Shown: one piece after another, positions 1-9,006 of the stretch
How positions within the stretch are numbered: position 1 is the stretch's first letter
Layout of the letters: every line of letters starts with the position of its first letter
From: Halobacteriovorax marinus
Lineage (GTDB): Bacteria; Bdellovibrionota; Bacteriovoracia; Bacteriovoracales; Bacteriovoracaceae
DNA length: 64,000 nt
Assembly (NCBI GenBank): GCA_002163155.1
Contig: MAAO01000006.1
Coordinates: forward strand, 682,001 to 746,000
Direction of reading: 5' to 3'
Notes under the pieces: model-generated
What the model was told of the DNA's origin: nothing
Seen by the model: only the letters and a program-made list of their open reading frames with translations
Databases searched by the model: none
Program-made: the position numbers and the translations under genes

Positions 1-1986
1 ATCTAAAATCTTGGCCCTAGAAAAAGCTTCCTCATTATTATAGTAGTCGCGACAAACATGTTCTCCCGATACTATTAGCTCACCAACTTCACCATCAGCT
101 AGTGTGATTTCTGAAAACTCTTGATCGTTAGATATAGAAATAGTCCCTTTGGAAATTTTTATAAATTTATAACCCAGACCTTCATCGAGGTGTCCTACGT
201 TCACTCCTTCATCAACCATTTCAGCATCATCTTCAGTCACTGACTTTAGAGCGATCATCTCTTTTGCTGAGATATGAGCGATTGGTTCAACTTCAGTTGA
301 TCCGTAGAGAACGAGAATTTCCGCATTAGGGGCGACTTTTGTAAAATCCACAACATTATCGCGTGACACTGGAGCTCCTCCGGTCACAACTCTTTTAAGT
401 TCTGGCATAGTAATATTGTTCTCTAAACAGTACTTAGAAAGTGAATTAAAAATTGAGGGCGAAAGGGTAGTGCAAGTCACATTACAGGCCTTAAATTGTC
501 CTAGTAGTGTCACAGGTACTGTTTCAGTTGGAGCTCCCACATCAAATGAAGGAATCACTGTTGCAACACCTTCAGCTAAATTATTTAATGAGAATATAGG
601 AAAAACCGGTAGGTCTACATCAGACTCTTCGTAGGGAAGACCTCTATGGAGAGCATAATGTTGAGCGGCGAGAAAGCGATGAGTTCTATCGGCTCCTTTC
701 GGTGTTCCTGAACTTCCTGTTGTAAAAGTAATTAGCGCTGTATCTTCTTTTTCCATGGGACAAATATCAACTTCTCCCTCAGATTGCATAAGTTCTTCAA
801 TAGTGGCGTCAAATTTTCCAGTATGTTCACCTGCGACGATCTTCAGAGGCATATTATCAAAAACTTCAGCCCCGCTACATAAGTCAAAGGCCTGTTGAAA
901 ACTAATCATACATTTTGGAGAGGCCACTTCTGCTGAGACTCCTAATTGATCACGACGTGCCCATGAATCTAGGAACGTTGGTATGGCGCCAATTTTTTGT
1001 AGAGCAAACATAGAAGCGTAGAGATAGAGAGACATGGGAACAAAGAGGATGACTCTGTCGCCTTTTTCAATTCCTAAATCAGTAAAGCCTTTAGCGATCT
1101 TATTAGAGAAGTGATAGAGCTCGGCCACTGAGACTGATTTATGCTCTAGTGGATCATTAGTATTGAAAGACCACTTGGTGATCGTTTCTCTATCAACCCA
1201 TTTTAAAATAGGTCTATTAGGAAAATTCTTAAGATGTTCCTCTATAAAAGAATAAACATTATTCCCCGGGTGGGCACCTTCAAAGTAACCTAACTTCTTA
1301 CTCATTACTTTCTCCGAACTTAAAAAATCACTAATTCTGCCTTCAATCTCTTTTGAACTTGTCCAAGGAAGTGCGTGACCACAACCTTTTATCACTTCTA
1401 ATTTTGTCTTTTCTATACTTCGAATGAGAGGTTCTATTTGTACATCTTTCAAAGAAGTCGCATCACTCTCTCCGTAGAGAATGAGTACGGGAACAGCTAC
1501 ATTTAAGACTTTTATATCTGCTTCAGTTACGAAATCTTTTTCTGTAGTGGCCTTTCTTAAAATATCTGGACGCGCAAGGTATTCTCTTTGCTTAAGGTAA
1601 CTAATCCCCGGCGAGAGGGGACTTGAGCTCTCTTTCATAAATTTATCAATCGCCTTTTCTCCCACACGCTTTAAAAGGGCTTTACCTAGAAAAGGAGTGC
1701 GAAGAAGAGCATTCTTTGCAGTTGAGACATTGGCATGAAGTATATAGGGTGAGATGAAAATAATCTTACTCACTCTACTTTTATTTTCACTATAGAATTT
1801 TAGTAGTTCTCTACAACCCCAAGAGTAGCCAAGTAAAACTAACTCATCTTCAGCAGAGTCGTTAGTCTTTCTAACATATCTATTTGTGTGAAAGAACTTA
1901 GCCTCTAGGTGTTCTTGTAAATACTCAGCTAGTTCTTTAAAATCATCTGGTCCACCAGGGGATCCGTGAAAGGTCATAATTTTCAT
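1..1986 (-). CDS. alpha/beta-hydrolase / AMP-ligase fusion protein (partial, runs off left edge)
   Basis: I read one uninterrupted frame from ATG at 1986 to the window edge, at least 662 codons. Residues 1-225 are an alpha/beta hydrolase: oxyanion loop HGSPGGP, nucleophile elbow GYSWG (Ser55), acid in GESDA (Asp175), and GCGH (His204). From about residue 228 an AMP-binding ligase follows, with the P-loop TTGSSGTPKG (423-432) and YGSTE (Glu565). The ligase has an internal ATG at 1305, but it is in frame with the hydrolase and no stop lies between. Its start overlaps the stop of the upstream formyltransferase (ATGA), so the two are translationally coupled. The pairing recalls the OleB/OleC hydrolase and beta-lactone synthetase of olefin biosynthesis, which are fused in some Actinobacteria. 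A plain acyl-CoA ligase fused to a hydrolase is equally possible. The C-terminus is not visible. Confidence 0.85.
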   Translation of the reverse strand, partial: MKIMTFHGSPGGPDDFKELAEYLQEHLEAKFFHTNRYVRKTNDSAEDELVLLGYSWGCRELLKFYSENKSRVSKIIFISPYILHANVSTAKNALLRTPFLGKALLKRVGEKAIDKFMKESSSPLSPGISYLKQREYLARPDILRKATTEKDFVTEADIKVLNVAVPVLILYGESDATSLKDVQIEPLIRSIEKTKLEVIKGCGHALPWTSSKEIEGRISDFLSSEKVMSKKLGYFEGAHPGNNVYSFIEEHLKNFPNRPILKWVDRETITKWSFNTNDPLEHKSVSVAELYHFSNKIAKGFTDLGIEKGDRVILFVPMSLYLYASMFALQKIGAIPTFLDSWARRDQLGVSAEVASPKCMISFQQAFDLCSGAEVFDNMPLKIVAGEHTGKFDATIEELMQSEGEVDICPMEKEDTALITFTTGSSGTPKGADRTHRFLAAQHYALHRGLPYEESDVDLPVFPIFSLNNLAEGVATVIPSFDVGAPTETVPVTLLGQFKACNVTCTTLSPSIFNSLSKYCLENNITMPELKRVVTGGAPVSRDNVVDFTKVAPNAEILVLYGSTEVEPIAHISAKEMIALKSVTEDDAEMVDEGVNVGHLDEGLGYKFIKISKGTISISNDQEFSEITLADGEVGELIVSGEHVCRDYYNNEEAFSRAKILD

Positions 1987-2735
1987 AGTATCATTCCGTT
2001 TTTCTTAAATTGTTTTACTTGATCTCGCGTGGGATTTTTCGTGTAGACTTTTTCTTTAGATGAATTCTTAATTCCCTTAGGAAATCTACCTGATTTAGCG
2101 ACGTCATTCATTAGTTTTGCTAACTCTTCACCCTCTATGGAGGCCCCAATTTGTAAGTAGTCTATGTAATCTTGATGTTCGCCGCCACTCACTTCAACTG
2201 CTCTAAAGATCACCCCGTCATCAATTTTCTTATTCATTTGATGAATGGTAAAGCCGGCCCCTCTATTTTCAGACAAGGCGTAGAGATCACACATCGTTCC
2301 TCTGTACTTAGGTAGGATACCGTGGTGAATATTTATGCACCCTAGTTTTGGAGCTTGTAGAATTTCATTCTTATAAATACATCTGGTTCGTACATTTATT
2401 ATAATATCGATATTTTTAGCGTGAACCCAATCAATGGCACCTTGATCATTCATCGTTTTAAATGATTTCACTTCTATCTTTCTCTTTTTAAAGATTCTCT
2501 CTCTCTTCTTTAGGGGAAGAGCAAAAATATTTTTACAAAGAGTTCGTTGAACTTTATCGGCACCAAGATATTTTAAACCTGCAACGGACTTCACTAGATT
2601 CAGATCAAGATTATTCAGAAGAATTAATCCTGCCACTTCTACATCTTGAATATGCTTAAAAAATTCTTTAAAGAGGTCCTCATAGTTCCTGGGAACATAA
2701 GTTACCTGTGAAGTTACAAAGAGAACTCTAAGCAT
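1983..2735 (-). CDS. formyltransferase-fold protein (GART/Fmt N-terminal family)
   Basis: This 250-residue protein carries the formyl-transfer core of the GART family. It has Asn135 and His137 in INIHHGILPKYRG, the downstream segment GFTIHQM, and Asp172 in IDDGVIF, matching the Asn/His/Asp catalytic triad of 10-formyl-THF-dependent enzymes. It lacks the C-terminal tRNA-binding domain of Fmt, so it is more likely a small-molecule formyltransferase or hydrolase, such as a sugar or amine N-formyltransferase. It is first in a two-gene operon; its TGA overlaps the ATG of the hydrolase-ligase fusion. The substrate is unknown. The operon suggests an acyl or amine tailoring pathway. Confidence 0.75.
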   Translation of the reverse strand: MLRVLFVTSQVTYVPRNYEDLFKEFFKHIQDVEVAGLILLNNLDLNLVKSVAGLKYLGADKVQRTLCKNIFALPLKKRERIFKKRKIEVKSFKTMNDQGAIDWVHAKNIDIIINVRTRCIYKNEILQAPKLGCINIHHGILPKYRGTMCDLYALSENRGAGFTIHQMNKKIDDGVIFRAVEVSGGEHQDYIDYLQIGASIEGEELAKLMNDVAKSGRFPKGIKNSSKEKVYTKNPTRDQVKQFKKNGMIL

Positions 2736-2896
2736 ATTTAACCAAAGTTATAAATTATTAATATTCCTCTAATTATCGGTCTGATGCGAAATAATATTTA
2801 GTGAAAAAAGCATTTAAATTCAGGTGTTTATGAATTGATTCAATGAGGATTATTAAGATTTACAAGTGGTTTATAAGACTTATAATAAAGGGAATA

Positions 2897-4237
2897 ATGA
2901 AATCTGAAATAACCAAAATACTAAAGCTTAGTACCCCCATTATATTTGCTCAAATTGGAGTTGTGCTCCTTGGCGTTGTGGATATGGTAATGCTTGGCAA
3001 CTACAGTGAAACCGCCTTAAAAGCGGCGGGACTTGCCAATGTATGGGTGATTGGAACCCTCATGTTTGGCATTGGGTGTTGTTTAGGAGTTGATCCCATT
3101 ATTTCTCAAGCGCTGGGACAAAAGAATGACCTAAGAGCGAGATCGGCACTGGTTAACGGAAAAATCATGGCGATTGGGGTTTCTGTTGTGACGGCAATTC
3201 TCTGGTTATTTACTGGCCCGATTCTAATGTTATTTGGACAAAATGAAATCTATGCCAATCTGGCCCACGATTACGCTTTGGTGCAAATTCCTAGTCTCAT
3301 CCCATTTTTCATGTACATGATCTTTAGACAATATATGATTGGTCACGAGAAAGCGGTGCCTGTTGCGGTAGTTCTTATTTTAACCAATGTTGTGAATATC
3401 TTTTTAAATTGGCTCTTCATTTATGGTGGGGGAATTTTCTCTCCCATGGGTCTTTTTGGTGCAGGACTTTCAACTTGCCTCATGCGTGCTTGTCAGTATT
3501 TAATCCTCTGCTTAATTGTCTACTATAGTAAACGCTATAAATCTCTCTGGGAGCCCTTCTCATTTAAAGCTTTTGATAAGAAGATATTTAAGAGTGTTCT
3601 CTTTATGGGCATTCCCATCGGAATTCACTTAATGCTTGAAGCCTTTGGTCTGCAATTAACTATTTTCTTCTCTGGCATGATGGGGGAGTCTGAACTCGCT
3701 TCTCATTCAATTCTTATTAATCTGGCTTATCTCTTCTTTGTCCTACCCATGGCCTTTTCTCTAAGTGCTGCCATGAGAGTTGGACATGTCTTTAAGAAAA
3801 GTAGAGAAGAGTTGATCCATGTTTATCAATCGATTTCACTCATTTCCCTGCTAGGTTTTCTTTTTTCAAGTGCGGTACTCTGGATTTTTGGAGAATTTCT
3901 TATAAGAAGTTATGGAGTGAGCGAAGAGATTCTCTTAAGTGCTAATCAGGGAATTTTCTTCTGTGCTTGTTTCTTATTCTTCTACGGAATACAACTGGTG
4001 GGAGCTGGACTGTTAAGAGGGGCAGGTATTACACTCTTTCCCTCTCTTCTAAATATTATCTCTCTCTACGTCATTGCCCTTCCTCTTTGTTACTTCTTAA
4101 GCATCAAAGAGCAGTGGGGCATAAATGGCCTGTGGTTAGGACTTATGATTGGAATGATTTTTTCAACAGTACTCATTCTTATCTATAGTTTTAATTTTCT
4201 CAGAAAAAGTAAGGATGAATTTGTTATTCATCCTTAG
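2897..4237 (+). CDS. MATE family efflux transporter
   Basis: A 446-residue integral membrane protein with about 12 hydrophobic segments and the two-fold MATE organisation. The N-terminal half begins STPIIFAQIGVVLLGVVDMVMLGNYS, typical of NorM/DinF-type multidrug exporters driven by H+ or Na+. An upstream ATG at 2843 would add 18 residues, but the ATG at 2897 has a purine-rich AAAGGG ribosome site and gives the usual family start, so I chose it. The 3' end overlaps the end of the convergent RND gene by 14 bases. The substrate cannot be told from sequence. Confidence 0.88.
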   Translation: MKSEITKILKLSTPIIFAQIGVVLLGVVDMVMLGNYSETALKAAGLANVWVIGTLMFGIGCCLGVDPIISQALGQKNDLRARSALVNGKIMAIGVSVVTAILWLFTGPILMLFGQNEIYANLAHDYALVQIPSLIPFFMYMIFRQYMIGHEKAVPVAVVLILTNVVNIFLNWLFIYGGGIFSPMGLFGAGLSTCLMRACQYLILCLIVYYSKRYKSLWEPFSFKAFDKKIFKSVLFMGIPIGIHLMLEAFGLQLTIFFSGMMGESELASHSILINLAYLFFVLPMAFSLSAAMRVGHVFKKSREELIHVYQSISLISLLGFLFSSAVLWIFGEFLIRSYGVSEEILLSANQGIFFCACFLFFYGIQLVGAGLLRGAGITLFPSLLNIISLYVIALPLCYFLSIKEQWGINGLWLGLMIGMIFSTVLILIYSFNFLRKSKDEFVIHP

Positions 4238-6515
4238 CAATGATCAACAGCAATGCTGGTAAGAAAATCAAATCAATGATAAGCGCGATGGTTAAAACCA
4301 GTGCCGTTAAAATTCCAAAATTAGTATTAGGAACAAAATTCGCAAACATCAGCGCACCAAATCCAAGTGCCAAAATTGCTGTGGTCCAAAAGAGTGCAGG
4401 TCCCGTGGAACCCAAAACAAACTTTAACGACTCTTTAGTGCCCATGCCTTTTTTCTGACAATGATTGAAGTTTGAAAGAAAGTGAATGGTATCATCGACA
4501 ACAATCCCTAGACATACAGAACCCACAAGAGCAGTTCCCACATCAATGGGTTTATCTAGTAAAGTCATAATTCCTGCACCAAACCCTAGGGGAATGATAT
4601 TTGGAAGCATAGAGAGAATTCCCAATTTGAATGATTTAAAAATAATGATTAAGAGTATGGCAATCCCAACGAGTGCCAAGGAGATAGATGAGAAGAATGA
4701 GTGAACGACAAAAGTCGTCATGTTTTGGTAAATGGGAATTTTCCCTGTCACGTGGGCATCTAGTCCAAAGTCTTTTGATTTCTCTTCAAACATTTTCATT
4801 CTCTTAAGAGATAACTTAGATGCCTGAGTCGTCCATAGAATCGCCATTCTCATGGAGTCCATATTAATAGTCATTCTGTCATTTAAATCTTTTCCCTGCG
4901 GCAAGCTGATCGTATAGAGAAAGAGAAGTTCAGCAATTGTTTTCCTATTATCCGGAATACGGTAGTACTCCTCTCTATCTCCATGCATGGACTTATTCAT
5001 AGACTTTACAATCTCTACAATGGAAGTCACTCTGGAGACGTATTCCTTTTCTTGTAACCACGCTTGATAACGATCGACTCGCTTTAAGAAATCAGGGTCT
5101 TTAATCCCATCTGTAACTCCCGTATTAATGACAATCTGTGGCCCATAGAAACCTCCAAGGTTTTCTAGGGTGAAGTCATTTGAAATACTAATGGGCACGT
5201 CTTTGGTGAAGTAGCCATAGGGATTTGAGTTCACCTCATTGAGAGAACCAATCCATACAAAGAGTGCGGAGAGAATAATTGTTCCCCAGAAAACTGGATG
5301 GCGATACTTTGCAACAAAATCGATAACTTTATTGGCCACCTTCACTTCTGTCTGACTATCGGGGAGACCAGCGTCCTTTTCCCATTTTACTTTGACTAGC
5401 GTTAGCGTGGGGGCGATGAAGACCATGGTGAAAAACCAGGCCAGCATTGTTCCAAAAGCTGCTAGCAATCCCATGTCTCTTAGAGGGATTAAGTCAGAAG
5501 TGGCACAACTTAAGAATCCAATCGTCGTTGATATACTAGTGAGAAAAGTAGGTTTTATATTTTTTTGAAAAGCGAACTTAGTACCTTCTAAATCATCGTG
5601 TCCAAGGGATCGGTATTGAAAGTAACTTACGAGAACATGCACGCTATCGGCAATGGCAATAGCGGTGAGAATAATAGGCACCATGGCGATAAGGTTATTA
5701 AATTTAATTCCTATATAGCCTGCAAAGCCAAAAGTTCCGACGATGGTTGTGAGGATAACTACAACAGGAAGAAAGATTCCAACAAATCTCTTAAAAGTGT
5801 AGATGAGAAAGAGAAAGATAATGGCAAAGACTATGGGGAAAATTGTTTTTACATCATGTTCAGAAACTTCTCTAAAAGAATTATTTATGTCTAATGAACC
5901 ATTCATATAGACTTCGTGCTTATCTCCCTTTGGAAGTTTAGCCTTTAGTTTTTTGATGAGCTCTCTTGTTTTTAGAACAATGAGTTTATCATCAGGTGCT
6001 CCCGTGAAGTGAGGCCTGATCTTTGCGTAAATATTTGTGACAGTGGCCTTTCTATTAATGAGGTAGTCGGGAAGGATTTTATCATTTAAGGCCTGCTCCC
6101 TTCTCTTTAAGAGAAACTCATTAGTAGAGTCTTCAGGAATAAAATCTTCGATGGTGATGTCATCTTCTTCAGCGTAGGTCCATTGGTAGTTGGTGATTGA
6201 GTCGACACTAATCACATCTGGAATCAGCCACATATTCTCTGTGAATTCTCGAATAAGAGCTATACTTTCTTGATCAAAGACACCGTCTGGAGAGTGAATA
6301 ATAATATTAACGAGATCATCATTCCCAAACTTTGCTTGAAAATTGTCATAGGTTTTAATTAAAGGTTCCGAATCTCTAAACCAAATTCTATAAGTAAAAT
6401 CAGACTTTAGTTTTGTTAAACCTGGCGCTAGGGCCAGCGTAACTAAAATACCAATAAAGATATTCTTCCAAGGATTGTTGATAAGATAGTTCGTGAGACT
6501 CTTAGTAAATTTCAA
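4224..6515 (-). CDS. RND/MMPL-type exporter, efflux permease
   Basis: A 763-residue membrane protein with duplicated architecture. Each half has one N-terminal membrane helix, a large extracytoplasmic loop, and a bundle of five helices (about residues 220-390 and 600-755). Helix motifs AIADSVHVLVSYF and GIVVDDTIHFLSNF correspond to the proton-relay helix of each half in the MMPL/sterol-sensing superfamily. At about 760 residues it is the compact form that usually works with a LolA-like periplasmic protein and an outer-membrane barrel in lipid export. Those partners are not adjacent, but genes of exactly those two types occur at 53.5-55.6 kb. It overlaps the convergent MATE gene by 14 bases and seems to be transcribed alone. 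Confidence 0.85.
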   Translation of the reverse strand: MKFTKSLTNYLINNPWKNIFIGILVTLALAPGLTKLKSDFTYRIWFRDSEPLIKTYDNFQAKFGNDDLVNIIIHSPDGVFDQESIALIREFTENMWLIPDVISVDSITNYQWTYAEEDDITIEDFIPEDSTNEFLLKRREQALNDKILPDYLINRKATVTNIYAKIRPHFTGAPDDKLIVLKTRELIKKLKAKLPKGDKHEVYMNGSLDINNSFREVSEHDVKTIFPIVFAIIFLFLIYTFKRFVGIFLPVVVILTTIVGTFGFAGYIGIKFNNLIAMVPIILTAIAIADSVHVLVSYFQYRSLGHDDLEGTKFAFQKNIKPTFLTSISTTIGFLSCATSDLIPLRDMGLLAAFGTMLAWFFTMVFIAPTLTLVKVKWEKDAGLPDSQTEVKVANKVIDFVAKYRHPVFWGTIILSALFVWIGSLNEVNSNPYGYFTKDVPISISNDFTLENLGGFYGPQIVINTGVTDGIKDPDFLKRVDRYQAWLQEKEYVSRVTSIVEIVKSMNKSMHGDREEYYRIPDNRKTIAELLFLYTISLPQGKDLNDRMTINMDSMRMAILWTTQASKLSLKRMKMFEEKSKDFGLDAHVTGKIPIYQNMTTFVVHSFFSSISLALVGIAILLIIIFKSFKLGILSMLPNIIPLGFGAGIMTLLDKPIDVGTALVGSVCLGIVVDDTIHFLSNFNHCQKKGMGTKESLKFVLGSTGPALFWTTAILALGFGALMFANFVPNTNFGILTALVLTIALIIDLIFLPALLLIIAKDE

Positions 6516-6615
6516 GTCATGCTCCTAAAAAAATAGTGATTTCTCTATTCTTTTCGGACATTTAGAAAATTTGATAAGAGGGTTTTTCCCAGAAATTTAA
6601 ATAAGAGAAATTTAC

Positions 6616-6867
6616 CTAGTCATCCATTTCAATATCATCAAGGGATATTTTAAGGGAGTTCGTTTTCTTGGGACATTTTGGACACCAAGAACCGGCGTCG
6701 CTCTTCTTTCCCATGACTGCAAGTGCAGAGGCTTTCCACTTATGACCCAATTTACATTCCCACAATAAGTACTTAGTCGAGTTCTCAAACTCTAGGGAGA
6801 GCAGTCTTCCGCCTTTTAACTCAGCATATTCTTGTAACATTTCTAGGTTAAATACTCGCTTGCTCAT
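6616..6867 (-). CDS. small zinc-ribbon-like protein
   Basis: An 83-residue protein with the pattern WECKLGHKWKA then WCPKCPKK. The C-x2-G-H-x-W and W-C-P-x-C halves match the treble-clef/zinc-ribbon repeat found in DUF4379-type proteins. The two Cys pairs probably hold one zinc. The C-terminus is acidic (ISLDDIEMDD). It has no signal peptide. A GGCCCC-type purine-poor leader precedes it, so translation strength is unclear. In the family this motif is often repeated in nuclease- or restriction-related proteins; here it stands alone between the exporter and a divergent MerR regulator. Its function is unknown. Confidence 0.65.
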   Translation of the reverse strand: MSKRVFNLEMLQEYAELKGGRLLSLEFENSTKYLLWECKLGHKWKASALAVMGKKSDAGSWCPKCPKKTNSLKISLDDIEMDD

Positions 6868-7095
6868 GAGGGGGCCTTTATTATGATTGTGTTAAGAAGG
6901 GCGTAACTTAGACTTTTTGAGGGAAGATGACTAGTTCTTATCGTAGTGTAAATTACATGTATTAAGTAATTACAGAACCTTAAGTGGTTGGTGATAGAGA
7001 AGCTCTATCCTAAGATCAATTTTGTCGATGACTATTGATATAAGACAAAATTTAACCTATTTTAGCTAATAAGTTACAAGACTAAGGAGTATGTT

Positions 7096-8022
7096 ATGTA
7101 CAATATTCAATTAGCTTCCTCATTAAGCGGTATCAACGTTCACAACCTACGGGCCTGGGAAAGAAGATACAGTGCTGTAACTCCAGATAGAGATTCTGTC
7201 GGAAGAAGACTTTACTCAAAAGATCATATTCAAAAACTTTTCTTACTTAATCAACTTGTTAAGGAAGGAACGGCCATAAGGCATATTGCTGAAAAAAGCC
7301 GTACTGAACTTCTTTCTCTAGTTGAAGAGAAAGGACTTGAAAGTGATTTAAATTTTGATCAAAAGCCTAATGAAGAAGAAGAAATTCACTTAAGTTTCAA
7401 CGCCATGACTATGGCCTTAAACTTTAAAAAATTTGATATCGTGACTCACGAATTAAATAAGGCCATTTCAAAATACGATTTAAGAAGAGTTGTTTTTGAA
7501 TTACTTATTCCATTCTTAGGAGTTATGAGAAAGAAACTTAATACAAAAGAGTTAACTCTTTCAGAGAAGCAATCACTGATTACTTTAATTAAGTTCTATC
7601 TAAGAAGAAGTATTTATCAAGGTAATACTGGTATTTCTTCACAGAGTGTCATTATTGCAGCTCCTGCAGGCGACAGCTATGAACTACAAGTTCTGATCGC
7701 TTCTCTACTTATGAGTCACTACGGAAAAGAAGTGATTTACTTAGGGGCGAATGTAGAAGCTCGCTCAATTCTTGATACATCTGAGGCCACTGGAGCAAAG
7801 AATATTCTTATTTGGGCATCTTGTCTTTGGAGTGAGAAGAAATCTGTAGAGCTTTCAGAATATTTTAAAGAACTTTGTGAGAATTCAAAAGAGGGGACGA
7901 ACTTAGCATTTGCCTGCAATGGTGGTGCATCTTACGAGTTCTCGCTAAAGGATCACTCTGTAAATCTCATCAAAGACTTTAAAGATTTTGATACTTCACT
8001 AAAAGATCAAGACCTCTTCTAA
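7096..8022 (+). CDS. MerR-family regulator with cobalamin-binding-like domain (CarH/CarA-like)
   Basis: 308 residues. Residues 1-70 form a MerR winged helix (NLRAWERRYSAVTPDRD, then GRRLYSKDHIQ). Residues 100-180 match the four-helix cap, and residues 183-290 the Rossmann-like B12-binding domain (VIIAAPAGDSYELQVLIASLLM). In light-sensing CarH the motif D/E-x-H-x-x-G supplies the lower cobalamin ligand; here the His position is Tyr195 and the Gly is Gln198. A W-x9-E-H motif is not evident. The protein therefore looks like a B12-independent member of the family. A strong AAGGAG site lies just before the ATG. No target gene is visible next to it; the gene downstream is convergent. Confidence 0.82.
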   Translation: MYNIQLASSLSGINVHNLRAWERRYSAVTPDRDSVGRRLYSKDHIQKLFLLNQLVKEGTAIRHIAEKSRTELLSLVEEKGLESDLNFDQKPNEEEEIHLSFNAMTMALNFKKFDIVTHELNKAISKYDLRRVVFELLIPFLGVMRKKLNTKELTLSEKQSLITLIKFYLRRSIYQGNTGISSQSVIIAAPAGDSYELQVLIASLLMSHYGKEVIYLGANVEARSILDTSEATGAKNILIWASCLWSEKKSVELSEYFKELCENSKEGTNLAFACNGGASYEFSLKDHSVNLIKDFKDFDTSLKDQDLF

Positions 8023-8028
8023 AGTTAC

Positions 8029-8946
8029 TTATGGGCATAGTTGATTAAGATCTATGTCCATTTTATTTTTCTCAATATATTTCTTTAAATGAAAACGAAA
8101 TGAATTCCAAGAAATTTGATTTTCTAGTTTCAAATGGCATCCTGAAGAGGCCAGTTTAGCCAACTCTTCGCTTGAGAGCGTCAGAGAAGATAACTTTTGA
8201 AAGAACGCCACAATAGAGTAGGGGTCTGAATCTTTAAACTGCGTAGCAAGTGCTTCAATAACATGACTTCTCTGGTAAGAGTTAGAACTTCTTATGAGAG
8301 TAGAGAAAAAGATTTGTTTATTTGCTCCCTCTAGGTCTTGCGCAATATCTAAGTAATTTTCTAGTTCACTTTCTGTTGGATTAGCTTTTAAAAGTAAAGA
8401 GGCGGTACTTTCTAAAATCTTAGTATTTTCTAGCTTTAATAGATCTTGAAAGGGAATATCATCAAGCTGTAGATCTTTATATTCTAAATTTAAATCTAGT
8501 AGTGCAAGAGTCCTCGCTAAGAGTGAGTGGGCAGGAGTGCCATTTTCATCAAAGTAACCTGCTGAGTCTGGTTTGGTTCCACAGAAATTATCAATAATGC
8601 ACATGGAAAGTTTGTTTGAGAGTTTCAAGCTATAAGTCTTGAGCAATTCCTTGGAAAGAATGAACTTAAGATCTTTCACATCAATTCTATAGTCATTTAA
8701 TTTTCTAAAGGCCTGGTCTTTAGAGATGGTGATTTCCAGGTTTTTGGCCAAGGTTATGAGATTAGCTTGTAGCACCTCTTCGCCGAGAGGTTTGACCTGT
8801 TGCTTATTCTTTACAACTCTTAGAGTTTCTATATCTTCTGGGAGCATTACGGAATTTTTTGGTTCTTTGTCTTTTAGGAAAATCGACCAGATAGCTAAGA
8901 GGACAATGAGAGAGGATACGAGAATTTTAAGAGAAGTTTTTTTCAT
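8029..8946 (-). CDS. secreted/anchored alpha-helical protein with C-x5-C-G motif (paralogue of 12070 gene)
   Basis: 305 residues with an N-terminal signal anchor (residues 7-24) and an otherwise helical, HEAT-like composition with Leu-rich repeats. I do not recognise a family. The notable motif is C116-x5-C122-G followed by a conserved Ser/Tyr segment. The same C-x5-C-G pattern at about the same distance from a helical domain occurs in the 12070-12783 protein. Each of the two follows a GH23-like lysozyme-fold gene in its operon. It lies 60 bases downstream of the 9007 gene with a hairpin in the gap. A protein matched to a secreted lysozyme, such as an immunity or folding partner, is conceivable but is inference. 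Confidence 0.6.
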   Translation of the reverse strand: MKKTSLKILVSSLIVLLAIWSIFLKDKEPKNSVMLPEDIETLRVVKNKQQVKPLGEEVLQANLITLAKNLEITISKDQAFRKLNDYRIDVKDLKFILSKELLKTYSLKLSNKLSMCIIDNFCGTKPDSAGYFDENGTPAHSLLARTLALLDLNLEYKDLQLDDIPFQDLLKLENTKILESTASLLLKANPTESELENYLDIAQDLEGANKQIFFSTLIRSSNSYQRSHVIEALATQFKDSDPYSIVAFFQKLSSLTLSSEELAKLASSGCHLKLENQISWNSFRFHLKKYIEKNKMDIDLNQLCP

Positions 8947-8968
8947 AGATCTATTATAAATAAAATTA

Positions 8969-9000
8969 GCGCCCAGACAACTCGAAGTTTGAAAGGGCGC
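8969..9000 (-). terminator. intergenic GC-rich hairpin between lysozyme-like gene and its downstream gene
   Basis: Stem GCGCCC (8969-8974) pairs with GGGCGC (8995-9000); AACT/AGTT inside can extend it. On the minus strand it is followed by a T-rich run (TAATTTTATTTATAA) before the ATG at 8946. It could be an attenuator that lowers expression of the downstream gene, or a partial terminator. Confidence 0.5.
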
Positions 9001-9006
9001 CCATAT

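Noticed and set aside
1-1986. Two separate genes (ligase starting at 1305)
   Set aside because: The ATG at 1305 is in the same frame as the upstream hydrolase and no stop codon lies between, so a fusion is the simpler reading.
4240-5894. Plus-strand frames inside the RND exporter gene
   Set aside because: Shadow frames, with no start sites or motifs, opposite a clear membrane transporter.
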